DNA from: Zoogloea sp.
GTDB lineage: Bacteria > Pseudomonadota > Gammaproteobacteria > Burkholderiales > Rhodocyclaceae
Direction of reading: 5' to 3'
Assembly (NCBI RefSeq): GCF_023150065.1
Contig: NZ_JAKLLN010000004.1
Span: 219,522-283,521, forward strand
Length of the DNA: 64,000 bases
This document shows positions 1 through 8,734 of this stretch, in pieces. How positions within the stretch are numbered: position 1 is the stretch's first letter; each line of letters begins with the position of its first letter. The notes beneath the pieces were generated by a model, which had not been told where the DNA came from, did no database searches, and saw nothing but the letters and a program-made list of their open reading frames with translations. Position numbers and translations under genes: made by a program.

Positions 1-257
1 GCCCGGGCGGTGGCGCAGCGCTCCACCTCGACCAGGGCGTGCATGCGCTCGCGCAGGCCCCGGTCGGTGATGCGGATGAAGCGCCAGGGCTGCATGTAGC
101 CCACGCTGGGGGCATGGTGGGCGGCCCACAACAGCCGCGCCAGCAGCTCCGGGGCCACCGGGTCCGGGCGGAAATGGCGCATGTCGCGCCGTTCGGCGAT
201 CACGCGGTAGATGGCTGCCACATCGGCATCCGGAAAGCGGTGTTCGTTGTCGGCCAT
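1..257 (-). CDS. bluB: 5,6-dimethylbenzimidazole synthase BluB, N-terminal part (cut by window edge)
   Basis: Only the first 85 codons are in the window; the rest lies beyond base 1. BluB is a flavin-destroying member of the nitroreductase fold that converts reduced FMN to 5,6-dimethylbenzimidazole, the lower ligand of cobalamin. The visible part reads ERRDMRHF, then a helix with LLWAAHHAPSVGYMQPW, which is the BluB form of the nitroreductase FMN-binding start. The ATG at 257 opens MADNEHRFPD. The assignment fits the cobT, cobS, cobC, cobU and btu genes found about 41-49 kb further on, although bluB is not adjacent to them. A generic nitroreductase is the alternative, but HHAPSVGYMQPW argues for BluB. 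Confidence 0.85.
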   Translation of the reverse strand, partial: MADNEHRFPDADVAAIYRVIAERRDMRHFRPDPVAPELLARLLWAAHHAPSVGYMQPWRFIRITDRGLRERMHALVEVERCATAR

Positions 258-311
258 GATGGAGACCCCGTTCAGGGCGGGTTGATCGGGCGTTGCTGCG
301 GACGCGCCAGT

Positions 312-1778
312 TTACTCGTCGAGCAGCCGCACGCGGACCTTCTTGCCCTTGATCTTGCCGTCGCCGAGCCGCTTCAGGGCCTTGCGGGCAATGCTGCGCT
401 CCACGGCCACGTAGGTGGATTGCTCGTTCACGTTGATCTTGCCGATCTGGCTGGCGGCAAAACCGGCCTCACCGGTGAGGGCGCCGAGCACGTCGCCGGG
501 GCGGATCTTCTCCTTACGCCCGCCGAGGATCTGCAGGGTCACCATGGGCGGCACCAGGGGCGTCCGGTCCTCGGCCTGGAGGGCGTCGATGGACTCCCAC
601 ACCGGCTCGAAGCCATGGGCGCGGGCCAGGTTGTTCACCCGGTTCATCTCGTTGGGGCTGGCCAGGCTCAGGGCCCAGCCTTCCTCGCCGGCCCGGCCGG
701 TACGGCCGATGCGGTGCACATGCACCTCCGGGTCGGGGGTCACGTCCACGTTGATCACCGCCTCCAGGCGGGCGATGTCGAGGCCACGGGCGGCCACATC
801 GGTGGCCACCAGCACCGAGCAGCTGCGGTTGGCAAACTGCACCAGTACCTGGTCCCGATCACGCTGGTCGAGCTCGCCATGCAGGGCCAGCACATGGAAG
901 CCCTCGGCGTGCAGCACGTCGATCAGGTCGCGGCACTGCTGCTTGGTGTTGCAGAAGGCCAGGGTGCTCTCCGGGCGGTAGTGGCGCAGCAGCAGGCCCA
1001 CGGCGTGGAGGCGCTGGTCCGGCGTGACCTCGTAGAAGCGCTGGCGGATGGTCTCCTCGGCGTGCTGCTCGGGCAGGGCGATCTCCTGGGGCTGACGCAT
1101 GAACTGACGCGCCAGACGCACCACACCCTCCGGATAGGTGGCCGAGAACAGCAGGGTCTGGCGCGCCTTCGGGCAGGCCTTGGCCACGTAGGCAATGTCG
1201 TCGAAAAAGCCCATATCGAGCATGCGATCAGCTTCGTCCAGCACCAGGCTGTTCAGGGCGTCGAGCTTGAGGCTGCCGCGGGAGATGTGGTCCATCAGAC
1301 GCCCCGGGGTGCCCACCACGATGTGGGCGCCATGCTCCAGGCTGTCGGCCTGCGGACGGATCGGCGTACCGCCGCACAGGCTGAGGATCTTGATGTTCTC
1401 CTCGGCCCGGGCCAGGCGGCGGATCTCCTGGGTGACCTGCTCGGCCAGCTCGCGGGTCGGGCACAGCACCAGGGCCTGCACGGCGAAGCTGCGCGGGTTG
1501 AGGCGATCGAGCAAGGCCAGCGCAAAGGCCGCCGTCTTGCCGCTGCCGGTCTTGGCCTGGGCAATCAGGTCGTGCCCGGCCAGGGCCACCGGCAGGCTGG
1601 CGGCCTGGATGGGCGTCATGCTGTGGTAGCCGAGGCGCGCCAGGTTGGCGATGACCGCTGCCGGCAGGGGCAGCTGGTCGAAGGGGGCCGCCACGACGGC
1701 AGCCGGGGGCGGAACGAAGGTGGCGTCGGAGACAGGGCCGGAATCGGCGTCCGACGGCGGGGGCAGGGTCGAGTTCAT
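312..1778 (-). CDS. dbpA: DEAD-box ATP-dependent RNA helicase DbpA
   Basis: DbpA is a DEAD-box helicase activated by hairpin 92 of 23S rRNA and acts in large-subunit ribosome assembly. The 488-residue protein has the Q-motif region (SMTPIQAASLP), Walker A AKTGSGKT, the DEAD box in VLDEADRMLDMG, motif III SAT and the motif VI stretch HRIGRTGRAG. The last 75 residues form the DbpA RNA-binding domain (GDVLGALTGEAG through KIKGKKVRVRLL), which separates DbpA from RhlE or SrmB. The first 40 residues are a low-complexity Pro/Ala-rich extension. The gene stands alone, with 54 bases to the bluB start and 75 bases after the J-like gene. Confidence 0.95.
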   Translation of the reverse strand: MNSTLPPPSDADSGPVSDATFVPPPAAVVAAPFDQLPLPAAVIANLARLGYHSMTPIQAASLPVALAGHDLIAQAKTGSGKTAAFALALLDRLNPRSFAVQALVLCPTRELAEQVTQEIRRLARAEENIKILSLCGGTPIRPQADSLEHGAHIVVGTPGRLMDHISRGSLKLDALNSLVLDEADRMLDMGFFDDIAYVAKACPKARQTLLFSATYPEGVVRLARQFMRQPQEIALPEQHAEETIRQRFYEVTPDQRLHAVGLLLRHYRPESTLAFCNTKQQCRDLIDVLHAEGFHVLALHGELDQRDRDQVLVQFANRSCSVLVATDVAARGLDIARLEAVINVDVTPDPEVHVHRIGRTGRAGEEGWALSLASPNEMNRVNNLARAHGFEPVWESIDALQAEDRTPLVPPMVTLQILGGRKEKIRPGDVLGALTGEAGFAASQIGKINVNEQSTYVAVERSIARKALKRLGDGKIKGKKVRVRLLDE

Positions 1779-1853
1779 GCCGGATTATCCCGGAAAGCGC
1801 CGGGCCACGCCTGCAACACGGGAAAAAGCCCGGGAGGCCACCTCAATGGCGGC

Positions 1854-2651
1854 TCAGTTGCGCAACTCCTGCTGCCAGCGCGCCCGCTCCCGGGACAGGC
1901 GCTCCTGCACGCGCCGCTGCTCTTCCATCTCGGCGCGGCGCTCGGCTTCTTCCTTCTGGCGCTTCTCGTATTCGGCCTGCTGGCGGGCGGCCTGCTCGGC
2001 GTGCTGCAGGTCGGAGGAAACCCGGTCGGCGTAGTAGGTGCGCTCACGCAGGGCCTCCTCACGGCGGCGCTCCTCATCCCGGCGGGCGCGCTCCTGGCGC
2101 TCCTGCTCGTAGCGGCTGGCCGAGTCCACCCTATCCTGGCGCTCCCGGCGCTCCTGCTCGGCGATCTCGGCCTCGCTCATGTTGCCGTACATCTGTCGCC
2201 GCTCGGCGGCCATCACCCGCTCCTGGGCCTCGGCGGCCATCTCGCCGCTGGCCGCGCGCCCGGCCTGTTTGAAGGCGAACAGGGAGAAGAAGATCTGGAT
2301 GACCATGCCGACGATCATCAGGCCACCGATGATGGTCAGCATGATGCGGCCGGGTGTCCATTTGACGTCGCTGATCTCCACCTTCAGGGGCAGGCCGCCG
2401 TCCGCCAGCGGCGGCGGGGCGACCGTGGCGTGGACCAGGCTGGCATCGTAGGCGGCACGCCGGCCGGGCTCGGAGAGAATCCAGTAGGCCTCCTTGATGG
2501 CCTTGATGCGGTTGTCCGCATCCACCGGCGGGAGACCGTGCTTGCCCGACTGGTAGCGCTCGACCAGCATCAGGTGCGCGGCGCGGATTTCGGCCTCGGT
2601 GGCATCCGGGCCGAGCCCGAGCAGTTCGTATAGGGTGGTCCTGGCCTTCAT
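1854..2651 (-). CDS. J-domain-like membrane protein lacking the HPD motif
   Basis: The 265-residue protein starts with a J-domain-like fold (residues 6-70: LYELLGLGPDATEAEIRAAH, then AIKEAYWILSEPGRRAAYD). Where a functional J-domain has His-Pro-Asp after helix II, this protein reads RYQSGKHG (32-39), so it should not stimulate DnaK ATPase in the normal way. A single membrane segment lies at about 101-127 (GRIMLTIIGGLMIVGMV). Residues 135-265 are a highly charged Glu/Arg-rich coiled coil. The likely topology is one J-like domain and one coiled coil on opposite sides of the inner membrane. Function is unknown; a scaffold role is a guess. Confidence 0.75.
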   Translation of the reverse strand: MKARTTLYELLGLGPDATEAEIRAAHLMLVERYQSGKHGLPPVDADNRIKAIKEAYWILSEPGRRAAYDASLVHATVAPPPLADGGLPLKVEISDVKWTPGRIMLTIIGGLMIVGMVIQIFFSLFAFKQAGRAASGEMAAEAQERVMAAERRQMYGNMSEAEIAEQERRERQDRVDSASRYEQERQERARRDEERRREEALRERTYYADRVSSDLQHAEQAARQQAEYEKRQKEEAERRAEMEEQRRVQERLSRERARWQQELRN

Positions 2652-2751
2652 GGCATGACAGAAACTTGGGAAGGGTTGCGCACGTGGGCGTGATTATGGC
2701 CGACAGGCTGGGCCTGCGGAAAGGCCGCCTCCTGCCTTCAGGCAGACCAGC
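2652..2751. other. Short intergenic spacer
   Basis: This 100-base gap separates the J-like gene from the small cysteine-rich gene. Short GC-rich inverted segments around 2710-2745 could form a weak hairpin after the small gene, but no T-run follows in the minus direction. I see no coding region. Confidence 0.4.
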
Positions 2752-3072
2752 TCAGCGCAGCGGGCGGCACTCGGCGGTGCAGCGTCCGTAGGCGGCTTCG
2801 CAGTCGGCATCACGTTCGAAGCGCCGTTTGTCGGCCTCGGCCCGGCGGGCCTCCAGCCGTTCCATTTCGGCACTGGCGTCGGAGCCGGCGCGGACATCCT
2901 GCCGGGACACCCAGGTATCACGCTCGAAGCGGTCGACGGAGCGGGCTTCCTTCTGGCACCGGGTTCGCTCCGTGGCACACACACTGGTGCACAAGCCCCC
3001 TTCGTCGGCATGGGCCGGCAAGGCCGAGGCGAGGGTCAGGAGCAGCAGGCTGGGGAGGTAGGCACGGGGCAT
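2752..3072 (-). CDS. Small exported cysteine-rich helical protein, unknown function
   Basis: This 106-residue protein has a clear signal peptide (MPRAYLPSLLLLTLASALPAHA, cleavage after residue 22). The mature part has six cysteines in two groups: C28, C32, C39 (C-x3-C-x6-C) and C91, C98, C102 (C-x6-C-x3-C). The spacing of the second group mirrors the first, as in antiparallel helical hairpins tied by disulfides. Between them is a charged, helix-prone stretch rich in Glu and Arg. It is likely periplasmic or secreted. I do not recognise a named family. It is read away from the divergent exported-protein gene at 3167. Confidence 0.7.
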   Translation of the reverse strand: MPRAYLPSLLLLTLASALPAHADEGGLCTSVCATERTRCQKEARSVDRFERDTWVSRQDVRAGSDASAEMERLEARRAEADKRRFERDADCEAAYGRCTAECRPLR

Positions 3073-3166
3073 GGCGATATTGAACAGGGACTGGCTGGCC
3101 GGAAATTTTGAGGCGGCGGATAATCACTCCCGATGGTCCGGCGCCCAACCTTGAAAGGATAGCATC

Positions 3167-3592
3167 ATGAGAATCGCTCCCGTGCTCAGCCTGACCGTGC
3201 TGCTGCTGGGCAGTCAGCCGGTGCTGGCCCAGGCCACCCTCGGCGAGCTGCTGGAGCAGGGCGGAAAACGCCTGGACAAGGCCGAGGTGCAGGCGCTGCT
3301 GGTCGGCGCAACCCTGTCGGGCCCCACCACCATGGGGGGCGATGTGCGCCTGGAGGTGAAGGCCGATGGCAGCGTCAGCGGCAACATCCGGGGTGTCCGC
3401 TCCTACGGCGTGATGGGCACCTGGAAGCTCGAAGACGACGCCCGTTTCTGCACGGATCTCAACAGCGTCGGGGCGAGGCCGACCCAGCTGTCCTCCTGCA
3501 ATCACTACTACCGCCGGGGCAACGACTACTTCGCCGCAGATGCCGCATCCACGCCCGACACGCAGGTCCGCCCACGCCAGGTGAGCCGCTGA
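3167..3592 (+). CDS. Exported protein of unknown function
   Basis: The 141-residue product has a signal peptide ending at about residue 22 (LGSQPVLA). A helical segment (residues 23-45) is followed by a beta-rich part with [32 protein letters not shown] and [14 protein letters not shown]. The two cysteines in the beta part could pair. The layout resembles small periplasmic beta-barrel or DUF995-like proteins, but I would not name a family. The ATG at 3167 is well placed behind a GAAAGGA Shine-Dalgarno sequence. It is a single gene converging on the ABC transporter operon, only 7 bases before the lolD-like stop. Confidence 0.65.
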   Translation: MRIAPVLSLTVLLLGSQPVLAQATLGELLEQGGKRLDKAEVQALLVGATLSGPTTMGGDVRLEVKADGSVSGNIRGVRSYGVMGTWKLEDDARFCTDLNSVGARPTQLSSCNHYYRRGNDYFAADAASTPDTQVRPRQVSR

Positions 3593-3599
3593 GCGGGCT

Positions 3600-4297
<698 letters not shown>

Positions 4298-4301
<4 letters not shown>

Positions 4302-5518
4302 GAGCGGATCGCCTGCACCGGGTCCATGCGCGCCGCCCGGCGGGCCGGGATGAGGGCCGACAGCAGGCCCACGGCGGTGGCCACCACCGCCGCCATGGCG
4401 ATGAAGCGCGGCTCGAGCTCGGCGGCGAAGAGGGGCTGGCCGTCGGCGTTGCGGTAGATCGCCGAGAACACGTTGAGCAGGGTGAAGGCCAGGGCACTGC
4501 CGAGGATGGAACCCACCGCCCCCACCACCGCCCCCTGGATCAGGAAGACCTGCAGGATCATGCCCCGGCTGGCCCCCATGGCGCGCAGGATGCCGATCTC
4601 CTTCTGCTTCTGCACCACGCTCACCACCAGCACGCTGGCAATGCCCAGGGCCACGATGATGACCACGAAACTGCGGATCAGGTTGTTGGACACCGACTGG
4701 TTGCGCAGGGCCGCCAGCAGCTGGGCATTGGTCTGCATCCAGCTCTCCACGGTCAGGCTGGTGGCGCCGCGCAGGCGGTCGGCCACGGGCTGGGCCTCGA
4801 AGATGTCGGCCACGGTGAGGTCCAGGTTGGAGACGCCGCCGGGCAGATCCAGCAGGCTCTGAGCCAGGGGCAGGGTCACGAAGATCCAGCGGCGGTTGAG
4901 ATCCTTGTTGCCGATGTCGAAGATGCCCCCCACCTGCAGCAGCTCGTCGCGGCCATTGGGCAGGGCCACCCGCAGCTTGTCATCCATGCGGATGCCCAGA
5001 TCCTTGGCCAGCTCGGAGCCGATCACCGCCCGCGTGCCGTCCACGGCAAAGCGGCCGGCCACCATGTATTCCTCCATGCGCACGATGCGCCGGTAGCGCT
5101 CGGCGTCCACGCCCATCAGGGCCACCGACTTGCTGGCCTGGCCGCGCACCGCAAAGGCCGGCCCGGTGACCACCGGCGACACCGCCGTGACCCCCGGCAT
5201 GTCGGCGGCCAGGCGGGCGATGTTCTCCCACTGGTCGATGGAGCGCAGGCGCTGGGCGCGGGGTTCGATGATGGAGGCAAAGCCGGCCTCGTCGATGGCA
5301 CGCCGGTTGGCCTCCTCGGCGGGGCGGATCACCACGTGGGCCTGGCTGCCCAGCACCCGGTCGACGATCTGGGCCTGGAGCTGGGTGATGAGCTGGGTCA
5401 GGAAGACGATCACCGCCACCCCGCCGGTGGTGCCGGCGAGGATCAGCAGGGTCTGCATGCGCCCCTCGCGCAGGAAGCGCAGGGCCACGAGGGGCGCGAA
5501 GGGGAGCCGGAGCTTCAT
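4298..5518 (-). CDS. MacB/FtsX-type ABC transporter permease
   Basis: The 406-residue inner-membrane protein has the four-helix FtsX/MacB layout: one N-terminal helix (residues 20-45), a periplasmic MacB-core-like domain to about residue 280, then three helices in the C-terminal FtsX domain. The coupling segment is [17 protein letters not shown] and the end is [17 protein letters not shown], both characteristic of the family. Its partner ATPase is at 3600-4301, and the adaptor at 5553-6791 would link it to an outer-membrane channel. No outer-membrane factor gene is adjacent, so a TolC from elsewhere may be used. Confidence 0.9.
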
Positions 5519-5552
5519 GCCGGGGGGCTCCGCCGGCCAGCCGGGGCGGCCA

Positions 5553-6791
5553 TCAGCGGGTCATGCCCTGGGGCACCTGCACGCCCGACACCTTGGGCTT
5601 GCGGGCCTCGCGGATACGCAGACGGTCGCCTTCCAGGGCGCCGCCGGCGGGCAGCAGCACCTCGTCGCCTTCAGACACGCCTTCCAGCACCTCGACCCGG
5701 CCGATGCCGCTGAGGCCCAGCTTGATCGCCACCCGGGTGGCGATGCCGTCCCGGGCGACCAGCACCCAGGGCTTGCCGCTGTCCGCGTCGCGCACCACCT
5801 CGGCGGGCAGCACCAGGGCGGCATCCCGGTGGCCGGTGATGGTCTCGACGGAGACGGTCATGTCCGGGCGCAGGAAGGCCGGCGCCGCCGGCACCCGGAA
5901 GCGGGTCTCGACGGTGCCGCGCTGGGGGTCCACGGCCGGTGCCAGGTAGTACAGCTCGGCGTCGAAGGGCTGGGCCGGGAAGGCGTCGGCCACGCCGCGG
6001 GCCTTCTGGCCGGGCTTGAGCAGACGCAGGTTCTTTTCGTCCACGGTGGCATAGACGCGGGTCTCGCCGGCCTCGGCCAGCTCCAGCAGCACCTTGCCGG
6101 CGGTGGCCACGTCGCCGGGCTCGGCCTTGCGGGTCAGCACCACACCGGCCGCCGGGGCGGTCAGGGTGAGCTGGGCGGCGCGGGCGCGGGCGTTGACCAG
6201 CTGGGCGCGGGCCTGCTCGACCCGGGCGCGGGCCGCCTCGCGCTCGCTGCCACCGGCCTGCTGGGCCGTCAGCTGGGCCCGCGCGGTATCGGCCGCTGAA
6301 GCGGCATTGGCGGCATTGCGCAGGGCGTCGTCGGCCTTGGACTGGGCGTAGAAGCCCTTGGCCACCAGCTGGCGGGCACGTTCGGCCTCGGCCAGGGCCA
6401 CCTTGCGGTTGGCCTCGGCCTGGGCGAGCTGCTGGGCGGCCACGGGGCGGGCAACGCTCTCGATCTGGGCAAAGCGCGCCTCGGCCTCGGCGAGGGCTGC
6501 GGCAGCCTGGCCCACCAGGGCCTCGGCGTCGTCGGCGCGCAGGCGGGCCAGCACCTGCCCGGGGCGCACGGAGTCGCCCTCGCGCACCTTCACCTCCAGC
6601 ACGGTGGCCGCCAGGGGGCTGCCGATGACGATGCGCGCCGGGGTGGCGATGCGCCCGGTGGCCACCACCGACTGGGTCAGGGGTGCCCTGGCGACGCTGA
6701 CCACCTCCACCTCACGCCCCCGCGGCCACAGCACGGCAGCCGCCACCACGCCAGCCGCTGCCAGCGCCAGGATCAGATTGCGGCGCTTCAT
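5553..6791 (-). CDS. HlyD/MacA-family periplasmic adaptor protein
   Basis: The 412-residue adaptor has an N-terminal membrane anchor (LILALAAAGVVAAAVLW). It continues with a lipoyl-like half (SPLAATVLEVKVREGDSVRPGQVLARL), a long Ala/Glu/Arg-rich alpha-hairpin (about residues 90-210), the second lipoyl half (LTAPAAGVVLTRKAEPGDV), beta-barrel and membrane-proximal domains. Proteins of this family dock an inner-membrane transporter to an outer-membrane channel. The operon neighbours identify it as the MacA-like part of a tripartite ABC efflux or secretion system. It overlaps the TlpA-like gene by 4 bases (ATGA), which indicates coupled translation. Confidence 0.9.
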   Translation of the reverse strand: MKRRNLILALAAAGVVAAAVLWPRGREVEVVSVARAPLTQSVVATGRIATPARIVIGSPLAATVLEVKVREGDSVRPGQVLARLRADDAEALVGQAAAALAEAEARFAQIESVARPVAAQQLAQAEANRKVALAEAERARQLVAKGFYAQSKADDALRNAANAASAADTARAQLTAQQAGGSEREAARARVEQARAQLVNARARAAQLTLTAPAAGVVLTRKAEPGDVATAGKVLLELAEAGETRVYATVDEKNLRLLKPGQKARGVADAFPAQPFDAELYYLAPAVDPQRGTVETRFRVPAAPAFLRPDMTVSVETITGHRDAALVLPAEVVRDADSGKPWVLVARDGIATRVAIKLGLSGIGRVEVLEGVSEGDEVLLPAGGALEGDRLRIREARKPKVSGVQVPQGMTR

Positions 6792-7282
6792 GCCGGCTCA
6801 GCCAGCAGCTTGTCGAGGAGGGCGTGGAGCTTGGGGAAGTCCGGCTCACCAAGGAACTTCTGGACGATGCGGCCCTTGCGATCAATGATGAAGGTGGTGG
6901 GCGTAAGGCGCACCTCCTCGAAACCCTTGGCCGCCTCGCCGGTGGTGTCGAGGACCACGGTGAAGGGCAGGCCGCTGCGGGCGGCGTAGTTGCGCACGTA
7001 TTCCGGCGGGTCGTAGCTCATGGCGATGGCCACGGTCTCGAAGCCCCGGGAGGCGAATTTCTGGTGGGTTTCGACGAGTCGGGGCATCTCGGCCACGCAG
7101 GTGGTGCAGGTGGTGGCCCAGAAGTTCACCAGCACGACCTTGCCGCGCAGGGCCCCCAGATTCGCGCTCTGACCGTTGAGGGTGGTGTAGCGCACATCCG
7201 GCGCCGCCGGCTGGCTGCAAGCGTTAAGGAGTGCAAGGAGGGCGACTGCGCCCAGAAGGCGCGTGATAGCCTTGAGAAACAT
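6788..7282 (-). CDS. TlpA-like thioredoxin-fold lipoprotein
   Basis: The 164-residue protein begins with a lipoprotein signal (LLALLNAC, lipid-modified Cys22) and then a TlpA/ResA-type thioredoxin fold. The redox pair is C59-T-T-C62 in NFWATTCTTC, and the LTPTTFIID stretch supplies the cis-proline region. It should act as a membrane-anchored periplasmic thiol oxidoreductase, normally a reductase for cytochrome c or other envelope proteins. It is the first gene of the MacAB-like operon, suggesting that it reduces a component or cargo of that transporter (inference). It is divergent from the DUF4197 gene. Confidence 0.88.
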   Translation of the reverse strand: MFLKAITRLLGAVALLALLNACSQPAAPDVRYTTLNGQSANLGALRGKVVLVNFWATTCTTCVAEMPRLVETHQKFASRGFETVAIAMSYDPPEYVRNYAARSGLPFTVVLDTTGEAAKGFEEVRLTPTTFIIDRKGRIVQKFLGEPDFPKLHALLDKLLAEPA

Positions 7283-7311
7283 TGTTTTTAACCGGAAGAG
7301 AGAGGTGTGCC

Positions 7312-7995
7312 GTGCGTGGGATTCTGCGAGCTTTGCTGCTACTTGTCATCTGTGGCCAGGCCTGGGCCCTGGGTCTTGCCGACCTCACCGACAAGGATGC
7401 CTCCGGTGGTTTGCGTGAGGCTCTCGCCCAGGGGGCCGAGAAAGCGGTAGGACAACTGGGGACTGACGGGGGTTTCTTCAACAACCCGAAAGTCAAGATC
7501 GGCCTGCCCTCCAGCCTGGCGCCCATGGAGGACATGCTGCGCACCATGGGCCGCGGCAAGGATCTGGACGCCCTGGTGAGCACCATGAACAAGGCCGCCG
7601 AGCAGGCCGTGCCCAAGGCAAAGCCGCTGCTGGTGGAGGCGGTGAAGAAGATGAGCGTGGAGGACGCCAAGAAGATCCTCTCCGGCGGTGACGACGCCGC
7701 CACCCGCTACTTCAAGGACAAGACCGGCGCCCAGCTCGCCGAGTCCTTCCTGCCCACCGTCAAGGAGGCGACCGACAAGCTGTCCCTGTCGACCCAGTAC
7801 AACAAGCTCGCCAGCAAGGCCAGCCAGTTCGGCCTGGCCAAGGGCGACGAGCTGAAGATCGAGAACTACGTGACCCGCAAGGCCCTGGACGGGCTCTTCC
7901 TGATGATCGCCGAAGAGGAAAAGGCCATCCGCAAGGACCCGGTGGGCGCCGCCGGCGGGCTGGCCAAGAAGGTCTTTGGCGCCATCGGGCAGTAA
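7312..7995 (+). CDS. DUF4197 family exported protein
   Basis: I place the start at GTG 7312 behind a GGAAGAGAGAGG Shine-Dalgarno sequence; an upstream TTG at 7282 in the same frame lacks one. The resulting 227-residue protein has a signal peptide (LRALLLLVICGQAWA) and a mostly helical mature part. Typical DUF4197 stretches are visible: IGLPSSLAPMEDMLRTMG, DAKKILSGGDDAATRYFKDK and KALDGLFLMIAEEEKAIR. The family is widespread in proteobacteria and bacteroidetes and has no established function. Its 5' end faces the transporter operon, and pxpB begins 37 bases after its stop. Confidence 0.85.
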   Translation: MRGILRALLLLVICGQAWALGLADLTDKDASGGLREALAQGAEKAVGQLGTDGGFFNNPKVKIGLPSSLAPMEDMLRTMGRGKDLDALVSTMNKAAEQAVPKAKPLLVEAVKKMSVEDAKKILSGGDDAATRYFKDKTGAQLAESFLPTVKEATDKLSLSTQYNKLASKASQFGLAKGDELKIENYVTRKALDGLFLMIAEEEKAIRKDPVGAAGGLAKKVFGAIGQ

Positions 7996-8032
7996 GCCCG
8001 GCCGCTGCGGGGCCCGGCCCCTGCCTGCCAGC

Positions 8033-8734
8033 GTGCATCCACAGCCCCGCCTGCTCGCCCTGGGCGATGCCGCCTTCACGGTGGAGTTCGGCGAGCCTGC
8101 CGCCCGGCAGATCACCCCGGACATCCAGGCCCGGGTGCTCGGTCTGGCCGCCGCCCTGGCCGAGCTGCATGCCGCTGGCGAGCTGCCGGGGGTGATCGAG
8201 TGGGTTCCCGCCTTCCGCTCGGTCACGGTGCATTTCGACCCCGACCGCTGCCCTCCCCGCCACCTCGCCACCCGCCTGCAGGCCCTGGCTGCCGAAGGCC
8301 GGCAGGCCACCGGCAGCGGGCGTGAGTGGACCATCCCGGTGTGCTTCGAGGGCGACTTCGCCCCCGACCTGGACGCCGTGGCGGCGGCCCGGGGGCTCAG
8401 CCGCGAGGCCGTCGTGGCGCAGCTCATCGCCACCGAGTTCATCGTCTGCATGCTCGGCTTTCTGCCTGGCTTCCCCTATCTCGACGGCCTGCCCGCCAGC
8501 CTGGAGATGCCCCGCCTGGCCACCCCACGTCCCCGCGTGCCGGCCGGCTCGGTGGCCATCGCCGGGCGCATGGGGGCCATCTACCCGTGGGACAGCCCGG
8601 GCGGCTGGCGCCTGGTGGGGCGCAGCCCGGTCAGCCTCTTCGACGCCCACCGGGCCGAGCGTCCCGCCCTCTTCGCCCCCGGCGACCGGGTGCGCTGGCA
8701 GGCGGTGGGGGCGGACGCCCTGGCCAGGCCGTGA
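8033..8734 (+). CDS. pxpB: 5-oxoprolinase subunit PxpB
   Basis: PxpB (old name KipI) is one of three subunits of the bacterial ATP-dependent 5-oxoprolinase, which opens the damage product 5-oxoproline to glutamate. The 233-residue product contains the usual elements: LLALGDAAFTVEFG at the N terminus, EFIVCMLGFLPGFPYLDGLP and RVPAGSVAIAGRMGAIYP. The GTG at 8033 is preferred because the homologous region starts there; the frame stays open upstream into the DUF4197 gene. Its TGA overlaps the pxpC GTG (GTGA), so the two are translationally coupled. Confidence 0.9.
   Translation: MHPQPRLLALGDAAFTVEFGEPAARQITPDIQARVLGLAAALAELHAAGELPGVIEWVPAFRSVTVHFDPDRCPPRHLATRLQALAAEGRQATGSGREWTIPVCFEGDFAPDLDAVAAARGLSREAVVAQLIATEFIVCMLGFLPGFPYLDGLPASLEMPRLATPRPRVPAGSVAIAGRMGAIYPWDSPGGWRLVGRSPVSLFDAHRAERPALFAPGDRVRWQAVGADALARP

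Noticed and set aside
39..2633. Very long open frame on the plus strand opposite bluB, dbpA and the J-like gene
   Set aside because: It mirrors three recognisable minus-strand proteins. In GC-rich DNA the antisense frame is open because stop codons are rare, and its translation (His/Gly/Val-rich, no domain) looks like a codon shadow.
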